The notes under the pieces are model-generated. The model was not told the origin of the DNA. It worked only from the letters and a program-made list of their open reading frames with translations, and did not search any database. From contig JAJZPJ010000020.1 in the NCBI GenBank assembly GCA_021811225.1, positions 1-21,238 of the forward strand: DNA of 21,238 nt, read 5' to 3'. Of the stretch, positions 9,004 through 16,793 are shown one piece after another. The DNA is from Pseudomonadota bacterium. GTDB lineage: Bacteria; Pseudomonadota; Gammaproteobacteria; Burkholderiales; Rhodocyclaceae. Both the position numbers and the translations under genes were made by a program. The stretch's first letter is position 1. Each line of letters starts with the position of its first letter.

Positions 9004-9033
9004 AGTCTATCGTTATCCGGGCGCTGATGCCAA
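9004..9033 (-). promoter_or_regulatory. Candidate sigma70 promoter for pilBCD
   Basis: Read leftward, TTGGCA (9033-9028, 5 of 6) and TAGACT (9009-9004, 4 of 6) are separated by 18 nt and lie in the spacer after the corC-like gene. Initiation near 8997 would leave about a 30-nt leader before pilB. Confidence 0.45.
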
Positions 9034-9039
9034 CAGCCC

Positions 9040-10326
9040 TCAGTCGGCCTGGCCGGTCGGCTGGAAAATCCGCACCATGCGGATGCGGCGGTCCTGGGTC
9101 TGCACGATTTCCATCGGCGTACCGCTGATCTTGACGCTGAGACCGGATTCGGGGATGTCCTGGAGATGTTCGATGATCAGTCCGTTCAGCGTCTTCGGAC
9201 CGTCCAGCGGAAAGCTGAGATCGAGCGCGCGATTGAGTTCCCGCAAGCTGCGGCCGCCGTCGACCAGCACGCTTTTCCCGTCTTCCGTGTCGTCCCAGGA
9301 CAATTCCGTGTTGCCGCTCGGCACGCTGGTGGTGAACTTGCCGATGATCTCCTCGATGATGTCCTCCAAGGTCACCAATCCTTCAAGTTCGCCGTACTCA
9401 TCGACCACCAGGCCGAAGCGCTGGCGGTTCTCCTTGAAGAATTGCAACTGCGCATAGATCGGCGTCGCCGCCGGAATGAAATAGGGCTCGACCAGTTGTG
9501 CGCGCAGATTCTCGACGGTCAGGTCGCCAACCAGCGCAGTGGACAGCAGCCGGCGTTGCAGCAGGACGCCGACGATATTGCTCGGGTCGTCTTCATAAAC
9601 GGGCAGCCGCCTGTGGAAGCTGGTGCCGAGCTGCTCGCGGATCTTCTCCATGGGCGCCCCGATGTCGATTGCCTCGATCTCTCCCCGCGGCTTCATGATG
9701 TCCTCGACGCTGATGCGTTCCAGATCGAACAGGTTGAGCAGCATCGTCTGATGCTGGTGCGGGATGAAATGGCTGCCCTCCAGCACCAGGGCGCGCAGTT
9801 CCTCTGGGGACAGCTGCTGCGCTTCGTGACTGGCTCCGGTGTTCAGACGCAAGAGCTTGAGTACGCCGGTCACGAACAGGTTGACGAAGGCGATCACCGG
9901 ATTGAACAAGCGCAACAAGGGCGTCAGCGCGTAGCTCACGCCGGCCGCCAAGCGGTCGGGATAGGTGGCCCCGATCACCTTAGGCGTGATTTCAGCGAAC
10001 ACCAGGATGAGAAAGGTGATGACCAGGGTGCCCGCACCGAGCGCCCACTTTTTTTCGCCGAACATCCGCACCGTGATCAGTCCGGCCAGAGTGGCCGCGG
10101 CGGCGTTGGTGAGCGTATTGAACAACAGGATGATGCCGAGCAGCTTGTTGGTCTTGGCCAGAAGCTCCAGCGCCAACTTGGCGCCGCGCTGACCGGCCCG
10201 CTGCTTGGCGCGCAGGCGATAGCGGTTGGCGGCCATCATCGCCGTCTCCGCCAGGGAGAAGAAACCGGCAACGGCCAACAGCACGATCAGCGCGACGAAC
10301 TGTGCCGATAAGGGAATGTCTTCCAA
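9040..10326 (-). CDS. HlyC/CorC (CNNM) family transporter-like membrane protein, YfjD type
   Basis: Inner-membrane protein with a CNNM (DUF21) domain and cytoplasmic CBS pair; relatives are linked to magnesium or cobalt efflux, so a divalent-cation role is likely but not proven. Of 428 residues, about 8-150 hold the membrane domain with GFFSLAETAMMAANRYRL (21-38) and FAEITPKVIGATYPDRLA (110-127), typical of the family. The CBS pair spans about 205-330 (EDIMKPRGEIEAID, VVDEYGELEGLVTLEDI) and a CorC_HlyC domain about 340-425. The first codon is TTG at 10326 (no ATG fits); MEDIPLSAQF matches the family start and the -10/-35 promoter lies just upstream. In E. coli yfjD, ypjD and ffh are also neighbours, as here. 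Confidence 0.9.
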   Translation of the reverse strand: MEDIPLSAQFVALIVLLAVAGFFSLAETAMMAANRYRLRAKQRAGQRGAKLALELLAKTNKLLGIILLFNTLTNAAAATLAGLITVRMFGEKKWALGAGTLVITFLILVFAEITPKVIGATYPDRLAAGVSYALTPLLRLFNPVIAFVNLFVTGVLKLLRLNTGASHEAQQLSPEELRALVLEGSHFIPHQHQTMLLNLFDLERISVEDIMKPRGEIEAIDIGAPMEKIREQLGTSFHRRLPVYEDDPSNIVGVLLQRRLLSTALVGDLTVENLRAQLVEPYFIPAATPIYAQLQFFKENRQRFGLVVDEYGELEGLVTLEDIIEEIIGKFTTSVPSGNTELSWDDTEDGKSVLVDGGRSLRELNRALDLSFPLDGPKTLNGLIIEHLQDIPESGLSVKISGTPMEIVQTQDRRIRMVRIFQPTGQAD

Positions 10327-10356
10327 GCGGGGTCAGGCAGGCAACACGGTAAAACG

Positions 10357-10385
10357 AGTATCAGGGCGGCGATTCGGCTTGTCAA
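10357..10385 (-). promoter_or_regulatory. Sigma70-type promoter for the corC-like gene
   Basis: A perfect TTGACA (10385-10380), 17-nt spacer and GATACT (10362-10357, 4 of 6) read leftward in the ypjD-corC spacer. Initiation near 10350 gives a leader of about 24 nt before the TTG start at 10326, with no clear Shine-Dalgarno site. Confidence 0.6.
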
Positions 10386-10400
10386 CCGCTCGGACACTGT

Positions 10401-11246
10401 TCAGGAGGCGCGGCCGAGGATCACCTCGATCACGAAGCGGCTGCCGACGTAGGCCAGCATCAAGGCGACGAAGCCGGCCATCGTCCAGCGCAACGCCAGT
10501 CGTCCGCGCCAGCCGCGCAGGTGGCGGCCGATCAGCAGAGCGCCGAAAATCAGCCAGGCGATCAGTCCGAATACCGTTTTGTGGTCGAAGGATAGCGCCT
10601 TGCCGAACAGCCTCTCGGAGAACAGCACTCCGGACACCACCGTCAGCGTCAGCAGCAGGAAGCCGATGTTGATCAGCCGAAACAGCAAGGCCTCCATGGT
10701 CATCAGGGGCGGCAGTCGCGACAAGAGCGGCGACAGACGTCCCTGGTGCAGGCTCTTTTCCGCGGCCGCCATCAACAGCGCGTGGAGTGCCGCCAGGGTG
10801 AACAGGCTATAGGCCAGCATCGCGATCAGGAAGTGCAGGCGGAAGGCGACGGAATCGGCATTGACCTTCAGCGGCTGTCCCGGGAACAGCGCCGGCAGCA
10901 AGACGCAGACGGCAGCCAGCGGCAGCCCGAGTATTTGCAGACCTTCCATGCGGGTGTAGAAGCTTTCGATCCAGTACAGTACGATCGCCAACCAGATCAT
11001 CATCGACAGCGACAATGAGAAGCCGAAGCGCATGCCGCCATCGGCGAACACTTCGTGGCTCAGGGTGACGGCGTGGATCCATAGCGCCCCCAGCAGCACG
11101 ATCCGCTCCCACGGCAGCAAGGGGGTCAGCGGCTGCGCCAACGCCGCGCCGTGCCAGCGCGTACGCCAGGAGTGCGCCGCGAGCCCGGCGTAGAGCGCGG
11201 CCGCGAGAAAATGCAGCAGCATCGAATGCAGTAGAATCTCAGACAT
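10401..11246 (-). CDS. ypjD: YpjD-type membrane protein, cytochrome c assembly (CcsA/HemX-like) family
   Basis: Polytopic inner-membrane protein of 281 residues with about eight hydrophobic helices, related to CcsA/CcmC haem-handling proteins. Helix-border histidines at 58 and 64 (WIHAVTLSHEVF), 138 (RLHFLIAM) and 222 (SFDHKTVFGLIAW) are kept and could bind haem, but the tryptophan-rich WWD motif of true cytochrome c synthetase subunits is missing. No other cytochrome c maturation genes are nearby. The exact role of the YpjD group is unknown; synteny with ffh and the CNNM gene matches E. coli. Start chosen at ATG 11246; the Met at residue 9 is an alternative. It diverges from ffh with 36 nt between start codons. 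Confidence 0.85.
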   Translation of the reverse strand: MSEILLHSMLLHFLAAALYAGLAAHSWRTRWHGAALAQPLTPLLPWERIVLLGALWIHAVTLSHEVFADGGMRFGFSLSLSMMIWLAIVLYWIESFYTRMEGLQILGLPLAAVCVLLPALFPGQPLKVNADSVAFRLHFLIAMLAYSLFTLAALHALLMAAAEKSLHQGRLSPLLSRLPPLMTMEALLFRLINIGFLLLTLTVVSGVLFSERLFGKALSFDHKTVFGLIAWLIFGALLIGRHLRGWRGRLALRWTMAGFVALMLAYVGSRFVIEVILGRAS

Positions 11247-11282
11247 CCCAGTAGTTTACCCCAATCGCCTGTAAATATTGCC

Positions 11283-12638
11283 ATGCTCGACAACCTTACC
11301 CAACGCCTCGCCCGAGTCGTCAAGACGCTGCGCGGTCAGGCACGCCTGACCGAAGAGAACATCGCGGAGATGCTGCGCGAAGTGCGCATGGCCCTGCTCG
11401 AAGCCGACGTCGCCTTGCCGGTGATCAAGGAATTGGTCGCCCGGGTGAAGGAGAAGGCTGTCGGCCAGGAGGTGATCGGTTCGCTCACTCCCGGCCAGGC
11501 GCTGGTCGGGGTGGTGCATCGTGAATTGACCGAGTTGATGGGAGGGGAGAGCGTCGGCCTCAATCTGGCCACCCAGCCGCCGGCGGTGATTCTGATGTCC
11601 GGGTTGCAGGGAGCGGGCAAGACCACCACTACCGCCAAGCTGGGCAAATGGCTCAAGGAGCGGCAGAAGAAGAAGGTGCTGGTGGTTTCCTGCGACGTCT
11701 ATCGTCCCGCTGCGATCGAGCAATTGAAGACGGTCGCTGCCCAGGCCGGCATCGACTTCTTTCCTTCTGCTGCGGAAGATAAGCCCAAGGACATCGCGGC
11801 AGCGGCCCTCGACTATGCCAGAAAGCATTACTACGAGGTGTTGTTCGTCGATACCGCGGGGCGCCTAGCCATCGATGCGGCGATGATGGACGAGATCAGG
11901 GAATTGCACGCCCTGCTGAACCCGATCGAATCGCTGTTCGTGGTGGATGCCATGCTCGGCCAGGACGCGGTGAATACCGCCAAGGCCTTCAATGAGGCGC
12001 TGCCGCTGACCGGCATCATCCTCACCAAGCTCGATGGCGATGCGCGCGGCGGTGCGGCATTGTCGGTGCGCCACGTCACCGGCAAGCCACTCAAATTCGC
12101 CGGCATCGGCGAAAAACTTTCCGGACTCGAGGAGTTCCATCCAGAGCGCATGGCTTCGCGCATTCTCGGCATGGGCGACATCCTCGGCCTGGTCGAGGAA
12201 GCGCAGCGCGGGCTGGACCAGGACAAGGCGCAGGCATTCGCGCAGAAGATGAAGTCGGGCAAGGGCTTCGACCTGAACGACTTCAAGGAGCAGATCAGCC
12301 AGATGCGCAAGATGGGCGGCTTATCAGGCATGCTCGAAAAACTGCCGGCGCAGTTCGCCCAGGCGGCCGCCCAGGCCGGCGGTGCGGTCGAGGACAAGTC
12401 GATCCGGCGCATCGAGGGCATCATCAATTCGATGACCCGGGATGAGCGCGCCAAGCCCGAGATCCTCAAGGCCAGCCGCAAGAGGCGCATCGCTGCAGGC
12501 GCCGGAGTTCAGGTGCAGGAGGTCAATCGCCTGCTGAATCAGTTCGAGCAGACCCAAAAAATGATGAAGCAGTTTTCCAAGGGCGGCATGCAGAAGCTGA
12601 TGCGCGGCATGAAGGGCCTGATGCCGGGGATGCGCTAA
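11283..12638 (+). CDS. ffh: Signal recognition particle protein Ffh (SRP54)
   Basis: GTPase that binds signal sequences on nascent membrane proteins and, with 4.5S RNA, docks them at FtsY. The 451 residues contain the N domain (1-95), the G domain with GLQGAGKTTT (107-116), DTAGRL (190-195) and TKLDGDARGG (248-257), and a C-terminal methionine-rich M domain (about 328-451) ending in MQKLMRGMKGLMPGMR. Family length is normal. No strong Shine-Dalgarno precedes the ATG; a TAGAAT box at 11232-11237 is the only -10-like sequence nearby and lacks a -35. Its stop is one base from the stop of the convergent lytic transglycosylase gene. The 4.5S RNA gene is not in the window. Confidence 0.98.
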   Translation: MLDNLTQRLARVVKTLRGQARLTEENIAEMLREVRMALLEADVALPVIKELVARVKEKAVGQEVIGSLTPGQALVGVVHRELTELMGGESVGLNLATQPPAVILMSGLQGAGKTTTTAKLGKWLKERQKKKVLVVSCDVYRPAAIEQLKTVAAQAGIDFFPSAAEDKPKDIAAAALDYARKHYYEVLFVDTAGRLAIDAAMMDEIRELHALLNPIESLFVVDAMLGQDAVNTAKAFNEALPLTGIILTKLDGDARGGAALSVRHVTGKPLKFAGIGEKLSGLEEFHPERMASRILGMGDILGLVEEAQRGLDQDKAQAFAQKMKSGKGFDLNDFKEQISQMRKMGGLSGMLEKLPAQFAQAAAQAGGAVEDKSIRRIEGIINSMTRDERAKPEILKASRKRRIAAGAGVQVQEVNRLLNQFEQTQKMMKQFSKGGMQKLMRGMKGLMPGMR

Positions 12639-12639
12639 A

Positions 12640-13263
12640 TCAGCGTCGGGCCAGTTCAGAGCTCCAGTACCAATGCCGTTCCCAGGCGTTGCGTACCATG
12701 TTCGGATAGTCGGGCTGACCGAGACTGCCGTTGTAGCGACCGAGGGCGCGATAGAGATTGCCGTGCTCGATGTCCAGGTAGTGGCGCAGGATGGTGCAGC
12801 CATAGCGCAGGTTTACGCGCAGATGGAACAGATCGGTGTTCTTCGTCCCGATCAACTTGACCCAGAAGGGCATCACCTGCATGTAGCCGCGGGCGCCGGC
12901 CGGCGATATCGCGTACTTGTGAAAATCGCTTTCGACCTGGATTACGCCCAGCACCAGCTGCGGATCGAGACCGGCGCGCTTAGCCTCGTAATACACGGTC
13001 TTGAGAAAGCCCTGGCGCCAGCTGCGATCCGGCATCCGGCTGGCGAGACGCCGCGACATTTCTCTCAGCCAGGCCTTCTCTTTGAAGTCGAGGAAGCCCA
13101 GTTCCGGGGCAGGGCGGTCGGAAATGGCCGCCTGCAGTGCCGCCTGAACGCTGGCGGCGAGCGGCTCGTAGGCTTGTGCGCCAGCGTGCGCGAGACCGAC
13201 CGCCCCGATCTGGAGAGCGAGCGCGAGCGTCGCGGCGGCGAGGAGTCGTGCGTTCAGCCGCAT
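12640..13263 (-). CDS. Secreted lytic transglycosylase (SLT domain, family 1)
   Basis: Predicted periplasmic enzyme that cleaves peptidoglycan to 1,6-anhydromuropeptides. The 207-residue protein starts MRLNARLLAAATLALALQIG and has a signal peptide probably ending at AHA (27). The SLT domain runs about 95-200: LGVIQVESDFH with catalytic Glu111, ISPAGARGYMQVMP (119-132), then NLRYGCTILRHYL and ALGRYNGS, all family hallmarks. The frame is open up to 13758, but that part is proS shadow; the ATG at 13263 follows the signal-peptide logic and overlaps the proS end by 10 bases, so the two are likely cotranscribed. Its stop is one nt from the ffh stop. Confidence 0.92.
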   Translation of the reverse strand: MRLNARLLAAATLALALQIGAVGLAHAGAQAYEPLAASVQAALQAAISDRPAPELGFLDFKEKAWLREMSRRLASRMPDRSWRQGFLKTVYYEAKRAGLDPQLVLGVIQVESDFHKYAISPAGARGYMQVMPFWVKLIGTKNTDLFHLRVNLRYGCTILRHYLDIEHGNLYRALGRYNGSLGQPDYPNMVRNAWERHWYWSSELARR

Positions 13264-14984
13264 ACTTTCAGGCGAACCAGGGAGACGATTTCGGACAGGG
13301 GCGCAGTCGTCGCATTGGCGTCGCGACGGCCTTGGTATTCCGCGGCCCCCTCCTTCAGGCCGCGTTCTCCGATCACCACGCGGTGCGGGATACCGGTGAG
13401 TTCCCAGTCGGCGAACATCACCCCCGGTCGTTCGTCGCGATCGTCGAGGACGACGTCGATGCCCGCTGCGCTGAGTTCGTCGTAGAGCCTGTTCGCCTCC
13501 TCGCGCACGGCGGCCGACTTGCCGTAGCCGACCGGCACGATGGCGAGTTCGAAGGGCGCTATGGCGCGAGGGAAGACGATGCCGCGCGCGTCGTGTCCCT
13601 GCTCGATGGCGGCGCCGACGATGCGCGAGACGCCGATGCCGTAGCAGCCCATTTCCATCGGCTGCGGCTGCCCCGCCTCGTTGAGGAAAGTGCATTTCAG
13701 CGTTTCGGAGTATTTGGTGCGCAGTTGGAAGATGTGGCCGACCTCGATGCCGCGGCATAGTTCCAAGGTCCCCTTGCCGTCGGGCGAGGGGTCGCCGGCG
13801 ACGACGTTGCGGAAATCGGCGACGTTGCCGCCAGTCACGTCGGGCAGATCGCGGCCGAAGTTCACCCCGGTCAGATGGAAGCCCGGTTTGTTGGCGCCGC
13901 AGACGAAATCGCCCATGGCGGCGACCGTGCGGTCTGCGAAGGTGGCGACATGATTTATTCCGACCGGGCCGATGTAGCCGGGCCGGCAGCCCAGGCGCTC
14001 CTCGATTTCGTCTTCACGCGCAAAGCGGAAATGGCCGATGATTTTCTGGGTCTTGATCTCGTTCAGGTCATGGTCGCCGCGCAGCAGGATCAGGGCGAAG
14101 CGGCCCGGTTCCCCTTCGGGGATGCCGTCGCGGATCACCGCGATAGCCTTGACCATTTTTTCTATGCGCAGCCCGAGGAACTCAGCCACGTCCTCGCATT
14201 TGATCTTACCCGGGGTCGCGACCTCCTTCATGGCTTGGGTCGCGGCGGGTCTCGCTGACATCGGCGCCAGCGCCTCGGCCAGTTCGACGTTGGCGGCGTA
14301 GTCGGAAGTCGGGCAGAAAGCGATGGCATCCTCGCCGGAATCGGCCAGCACATGGAATTCATGCGAGCCGGTGCCGCCGATCGAGCCGGTATCGGCGGCC
14401 ACGGCGCGGAATTGCAGGCCCAGCCGGGTGAAGATGCGCGTGTAGGTCTCGTGCATGACCGAGTACTCGCGTTGCAGGTCGGCGAAGCCGGCGTGGAAGG
14501 AGTAGCCGTCCTTCATCAGGAATTCGCGCCCGCGCATGACGCCGAAACGCGGCCGGATCTCGTCGCGAAATTTGGTCTGGATCTGGTAGAAGTGCCGCGG
14601 CAATTGGCGGTAGCTCCTGATCTCGCGCCGCACCACGTCGGTGATCACCTCTTCGTGGGTCGGGCCGACGACGAAGTCGCGCTGGTGGCGGTCTTTCAAG
14701 CGCAGGAGTTCCGGCCCGTACTGTTCCCAGCGTCCAGATTCCTGCCACAGTTCGGCCGGCTGCACCGCCGGCATCAACAGTTCGATGGCGCCGGCACGGT
14801 TCATCTCCTCGCGCACGATGGCCTCCACCTTGCGCAACACGCGTAGCCCCAGCGGCATCCAAGTGTAGATGCCGCCGGCGAGACGGCGGATCAGCCCTGC
14901 TCGCAGCATCAACTGATGGCTGACGATTTCGGCGTCGGCGGGGGCTTCCTTGAGGGTGGAAATGAAAAACTGGCTGGCGCGCAT
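13254..14984 (-). CDS. proS: Proline--tRNA ligase (ProRS, bacterial type with editing domain)
   Basis: Class II synthetase that charges tRNA-Pro. The 576 residues fit the bacterial form: MRASQFFISTLKEAP start, motif 1 around residues 55-80, VGPTHEE (107-112), motif 2 FRDEIRPRFGVMRGREFLMK (139-158), the INS editing domain (about 225-410) with Lys279 at the same position as the E. coli residue needed to deacylate Ala-tRNA(Pro), motif 3 GCYGIGVSR, and the C-terminal anticodon domain (ending near 576). TAGAAT at 15020-15015 is the best -10 candidate upstream. It is divergent from rppH across 158 nt and leads into the lytic transglycosylase gene. Confidence 0.98.
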   Translation of the reverse strand: MRASQFFISTLKEAPADAEIVSHQLMLRAGLIRRLAGGIYTWMPLGLRVLRKVEAIVREEMNRAGAIELLMPAVQPAELWQESGRWEQYGPELLRLKDRHQRDFVVGPTHEEVITDVVRREIRSYRQLPRHFYQIQTKFRDEIRPRFGVMRGREFLMKDGYSFHAGFADLQREYSVMHETYTRIFTRLGLQFRAVAADTGSIGGTGSHEFHVLADSGEDAIAFCPTSDYAANVELAEALAPMSARPAATQAMKEVATPGKIKCEDVAEFLGLRIEKMVKAIAVIRDGIPEGEPGRFALILLRGDHDLNEIKTQKIIGHFRFAREDEIEERLGCRPGYIGPVGINHVATFADRTVAAMGDFVCGANKPGFHLTGVNFGRDLPDVTGGNVADFRNVVAGDPSPDGKGTLELCRGIEVGHIFQLRTKYSETLKCTFLNEAGQPQPMEMGCYGIGVSRIVGAAIEQGHDARGIVFPRAIAPFELAIVPVGYGKSAAVREEANRLYDELSAAGIDVVLDDRDERPGVMFADWELTGIPHRVVIGERGLKEGAAEYQGRRDANATTAPLSEIVSLVRLKVCG

Positions 14985-15014
14985 GAACGGATCCGGGAAA
15001 ATGCAGAAAGTTCG

Positions 15015-15020
15015 ATTCTA
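15015..15020 (-). promoter_or_regulatory. Possible -10 box for proS
   Basis: TAGAAT reads leftward 30 nt before the proS ATG. The -35 position carries CAACCG, a poor match. Further right, a GGGGCG/CGCCCC hairpin (15043-15059) of unknown role lies in the divergent proS-rppH spacer. Confidence 0.35.
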
Positions 15021-15142
15021 CCGCGAGCGCGGCGGACCGGTTGGGGCGGTTCTCGCCCCCTATCCGTTCCGACGCCCCTTCTATTCGGCCCCAAACTGTG
15101 AAAAAATACAGTCAGTCCAATTGAAGAATTGAAGGTAGCATC

Positions 15143-15673
15143 ATGCTTGACCGTGAAGGCTATCGCCCGAACGTCGGCATCGTCCTGGTCAATGGCCGCA
15201 ACGAGGTCTTCTGGGGTAAGCGCATCCGCGAGCATTCCTGGCAGTTCCCGCAAGGGGGCATCAACAAGGGCGAAACGCCCGAGCAGGCGATGTACCGCGA
15301 GCTGCACGAGGAAGTCGGCCTGATGCCTGAACATGTCGAAATCCTCGGCCGTACCCGAGACTGGATGCGGTATGACGTGCCCAAGCATTGGGTCCGTCGA
15401 GAATGGCGTAACACCTATAGAGGTCAGAAGCAGATCTGGTTTCTTCTGCGGCTGGTCGGGCGTGATTCCGACGTCTGTCTGAGAGCCAGCGATCACCCGG
15501 AGTTCGACGCTTGGCGCTGGAACGAATACTGGGTCCCTTTGGAGACGGTGATCGAATTCAAGCGCCTCGTTTATCAGCAGGCGCTGACAGAGCTTGCGCG
15601 CCATTTATCACTGCACCCTGCCGAGAAGAAGCCGAGTTGGGCGGGTCGGGTTGGCCACGATCTGGACGCGTAA
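15143..15673 (+). CDS. rppH: RNA pyrophosphohydrolase (RppH/NudH)
   Basis: Removes pyrophosphate from the 5' end of primary transcripts, which starts RNase E-dependent mRNA decay. The 176-residue protein opens MLDREGYRPNVGIVLVN, the standard RppH start, and has a perfect Nudix box from Gly38 to Leu60 (QGGINKGETPEQ, then YRELHEEVGL). WQFPQGG and the KQIWFLLRL strand are also typical, and the length is close to the E. coli enzyme. GAAGG lies seven nt before the ATG. A TTCGGC-17-TACAGT arrangement (15084-15112) is a weak promoter candidate. The CNP1-like gene follows after two nt. Confidence 0.96.
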   Translation: MLDREGYRPNVGIVLVNGRNEVFWGKRIREHSWQFPQGGINKGETPEQAMYRELHEEVGLMPEHVEILGRTRDWMRYDVPKHWVRREWRNTYRGQKQIWFLLRLVGRDSDVCLRASDHPEFDAWRWNEYWVPLETVIEFKRLVYQQALTELARHLSLHPAEKKPSWAGRVGHDLDA

Positions 15674-15675
15674 AT

Positions 15676-16161
15676 ATGAAACGGTTCGTTTTGACCTTGC
15701 TCGCGCTCGTATCGGCCGCCGCTGCGGCGGCCGGTGGGCTGGAAGCCGATGACTCCGGGATTGCTTTGCCGGCCACTCCCAAGGCGGGAGGCTTGATCGA
15801 GTTCTACGTCAGCGCCGCGACGCGCAACCATTTTTTCATCGACGGCGCGAGCTTGAGCGTTGACAGCGATGGGGTGGTCCGCTATGTGCTGGTGGTGAAG
15901 ACGCCTGGCGGGGCGACCAACACTAGCTTCGAGGGTATCCGCTGCAGTTCGGGCGAGTACAAGCTTTATGCGATCGGACACGACAATGGCGATTGGACGA
16001 GGGTGCAGCCGAGCGTTTGGCGGCCGATCGGGAGCCAGTCGGTCAATGGCGATCATGCGGCGCTGTCGCGAGATTATTTTTGTCCTGACGGTTTCCCCGT
16101 CGCTAACGCCGCTGCGGGACGTGCTGAGCTGCGCACCGGCGGTAGCCGAGCCTATCCCTGA
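15676..16161 (+). CDS. CNP1-like family secreted protein
   Basis: Function unknown. The 161-residue protein starts MKRFVLTLLALVSAAAAAAG, a clear signal peptide, so it should act in the periplasm or outside. The mature part contains IEFYVSAATRNHFFIDGASL, RYVLVVKTPGGATNTSFEGI and RCSSGEYKLYAIG, and two cysteines (RCSSG and YFCPDG) that could form a disulfide. This pattern matches CNP1-like proteins, a family named from a neisserial protein and common in betaproteobacteria next to rppH (from memory). The frame extends back to 15511, but that is rppH shadow; the ATG at 15676 is two nt after the rppH stop. Coq7 follows six nt after its stop. Confidence 0.8.
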   Translation: MKRFVLTLLALVSAAAAAAGGLEADDSGIALPATPKAGGLIEFYVSAATRNHFFIDGASLSVDSDGVVRYVLVVKTPGGATNTSFEGIRCSSGEYKLYAIGHDNGDWTRVQPSVWRPIGSQSVNGDHAALSRDYFCPDGFPVANAAAGRAELRTGGSRAYP

Positions 16162-16167
16162 GGGAGC

Positions 16168-16791
16168 TTGCCGATTGACGCGCTGATCATAGCCTTCGAC
16201 AAGGCTTTGCGTACGGTGTTCGCGCCGGCGCCGACGGTACGCGCCGTACCCGGTAACGGGGAGGCCGAAGCCGATCTCTCCGATGCCGAACGCGCTCATG
16301 CCGCGGCCTTGATGCGCGTCAATCATTGCGGAGAGATTTGCGCCCAGGCGCTCTACCAGGGGCAGGCGCTTACCTCAAGCGACCCGGCGGTGCGTCTGGC
16401 GCTCGAGCAGGCGGCTTGGGAGGAAACCGAGCATCTGGCCTGGACGGAAAGGCGTATCAAAGAACTGGGTGGGCGCAAGAGCCTGCTCAACCCGTTGTGG
16501 TATGGCGGCGCGCTGGCAATGGGAATGGCGGCAGGAAAATCCGGCGACGCTTGGAATCTGGGATTTCTCGCCGAGACCGAGCGTCAAGTCGAAGCGCATC
16601 TCGAAAACCACAAGATGCGCCTGCCGCAACAAGACCGACGTTCCTGGGAAATACTCGAGCAGATGCGGAAGGACGAGGCCGGCCACGCGCAAACCGCGAT
16701 GCGTCTGGGTGCCAAGGAACTGCCCGTGCCGCTCAAATTGGCGATGCGCCTGGCCGCGAAACTGATGAAGACGGTCGCCTACCGAGTCTGA
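16168..16791 (+). CDS. coq7: 3-demethoxyubiquinol 3-hydroxylase (Coq7)
   Basis: Diiron monooxygenase that adds the last ring hydroxyl in ubiquinone synthesis, at the inner membrane. The 207 residues show the Coq7 ferritin-like four-helix pattern: MRVNHCGEICAQALYQGQ (49-66, ligand Glu56), WEETEHLAW (84-92, Glu86 and His89), LAETERQVEAHLENH (134-148, central ligand glutamate) and KDEAGHAQTA (168-177, Glu170 and His173). Start is TTG at 16168, giving MPIDALIIAFDKALR; no ATG is available before the conserved core. The purine run GAGGGAG at 16160-16166 is unusually close to the TTG (four nt or fewer) but would be ideal for the ATT two codons later, so the exact start is open. It converges with the OsmC gene, two nt apart. 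Confidence 0.94.
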   Translation: MPIDALIIAFDKALRTVFAPAPTVRAVPGNGEAEADLSDAERAHAAALMRVNHCGEICAQALYQGQALTSSDPAVRLALEQAAWEETEHLAWTERRIKELGGRKSLLNPLWYGGALAMGMAAGKSGDAWNLGFLAETERQVEAHLENHKMRLPQQDRRSWEILEQMRKDEAGHAQTAMRLGAKELPVPLKLAMRLAAKLMKTVAYRV

Positions 16792-16793
16792 GG

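Noticed and set aside
9166..10311. 381-codon + strand frame opposite the CNNM gene
   Set aside because: Gln/Asp/His-rich shadow with no motif; the opposing protein is clearly real.
13264..13758. N-terminal extension of the lytic transglycosylase frame
   Set aside because: The extension is Arg/His/Pro-rich shadow of proS, while the ATG at 13263 begins a proper signal peptide.
15043..15059. GGGGCG/CGCCCC inverted repeat between proS and rppH
   Set aside because: It has no T-tract on either side and lies in a divergent spacer, where a terminator is not expected; probably chance in GC-rich DNA.
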